Shown here: piece after piece, positions 6,350-6,773 of the stretch
Numbering within the stretch: the first letter of the stretch is position 1
Layout: the number at the start of each line of letters is the position of its first letter
NCBI GenBank assembly: GCA_030043155.1
Contig: JASHYE010000380.1
Span: 1 to 6,773 of the forward strand
Source: Candidatus Acidiferrales bacterium
Lineage (GTDB): Bacteria; Acidobacteriota; Terriglobia; Acidoferrales; UBA7541
Direction of reading: 5' to 3'
DNA length: 6,773 bases
Made by a program: the position numbers and the translations under genes
The notes under the pieces: model-generated
What the model saw: the letters and a program-made list of their open reading frames with translations, nothing else
What the model was told of the DNA's origin: nothing
The model's database searches: none

Positions 6350-6773
6350 ATGACAGACGCTCAGGGAACCGCTCAGGCTGCGGCGTTTAAGCTACCGCCG
6401 CTGCCCTATTCGTTCGACGCGCTGGAGCCGTATATCGACGCGAAGACGATGGAGATTCACCACGACAAACATCATGGCGGGTACGTGAACAATTTGAACA
6501 AGGCGCTGGAAGGCCACGCCGATTTGCAGAAACTTTCTCTGGAAGACCTGCTGCGGCAGATCAACAAAGTGCCTGAAGATATTCGCACGGCGGTGCGCAA
6601 CAATGCCGGCGGACACGCGAATCATTCGCTGTTTTGGCCGATCATGAAAAAGGGCGGAGGCGGCGAGCCGAAAGGCGAAATTGCAGAAGCGATCAAGTCG
6701 GCGTTTGGCAGCTTCGCGGATTTCAAGACGAAATTCAACGATGCGGCGACGAAGCGATTTGGCTCCGGGTGGG
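6350..6773 (+). CDS. sodA: Superoxide dismutase, Fe/Mn family, Mn-type (SodA-like) metal site (3'-truncated)
   Basis: The first 141 codons of a cytoplasmic superoxide dismutase that converts superoxide to hydrogen peroxide and oxygen; roughly the last third lies beyond the window. [17 protein letters not shown] (14-30) is the family N-terminus. [10 protein letters not shown] (37-46) supplies the first metal ligand H37 and the gate residues H41 and Y45. [13 protein letters not shown] (84-96) supplies the second ligand H92. [11 protein letters not shown] and FGSGW follow. Two ligands, the Asp and His of the C-terminal domain, are not in the window. In E. coli FeSOD a Gln (Q69) occupies the place of G88; here the motif is that of E. 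coli SodA, so Mn or cambialistic use is expected, but the deciding C-terminal Gln/His position is missing. There is no signal peptide. About ten extra residues ([10 protein letters not shown]) precede the usual start, and the strong ribosome site supports them. The gene has its own promoter and diverges from the receptor gene. Confidence 0.95.
   Translation, partial: MTDAQGTAQAAAFKLPPLPYSFDALEPYIDAKTMEIHHDKHHGGYVNNLNKALEGHADLQKLSLEDLLRQINKVPEDIRTAVRNNAGGHANHSLFWPIMKKGGGGEPKGEIAEAIKSAFGSFADFKTKFNDAATKRFGSGW

Noticed and set aside
6196..6390. A 64-codon + strand frame spanning the dismutase promoter and start
   Set aside because: It starts with TTG, has no clear ribosome site, overlaps the dismutase start out of frame and has no family resemblance.

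Overview
This 6.8-kb window looks like chromosomal DNA from a member of the Acidobacteriota. The assignment is an inference from two protein architectures that are greatly expanded in that phylum: a Hanks-type Ser/Thr kinase joined through one membrane helix to a PD40/TolB-like propeller, and a ~1,190-residue Oar-like outer-membrane protein with an N-terminal carboxypeptidase-regulatory-like domain. Moderately high GC in the genes fits this.

Layout, left to right. (1) Bases 1-2294, + strand: the 3' part of the kinase-propeller gene, entering the window just before the DFG motif. (2) Bases 2295-2406: a short convergent gap with two hairpins, a GC-rich imperfect one (2313-2343) and a perfect 9-bp stem flanked by T runs on both strands (2359-2392), which reads as a bidirectional terminator. 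(3) Bases 2407-5976, - strand: a complete TonB-dependent-receptor/Oar-like gene with signal peptide, Ig-like domain, plug, large beta-barrel and terminal Phe. (4) Bases 5977-6349: a divergent, AT-rich regulatory region with a 26-bp interrupted dyad (6125-6150), a 13-bp inverted repeat (6248-6260), and a sigma70-type promoter plus strong ribosome-binding site for the next gene. (5) Bases 6350-6773, + strand: the first 141 codons of a Mn/Fe superoxide dismutase, SodA-like at the metal site, running off the right edge.

The three genes are separate transcription units: kinase and receptor converge, receptor and dismutase diverge. Nothing visible ties them into one pathway. The kinase would couple an extracytoplasmic propeller to cytoplasmic phosphorylation, the receptor is an outer-membrane protein of unknown substrate, and the dismutase detoxifies superoxide. 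I see no mobile element, CRISPR array, tRNA, rRNA or phage gene, and no convincing undescribed multi-gene system. The observations most worth checking are the dyads in the divergent regulatory region, the paired hairpins in the convergent gap, and the receptor's start site and cysteine pairs.
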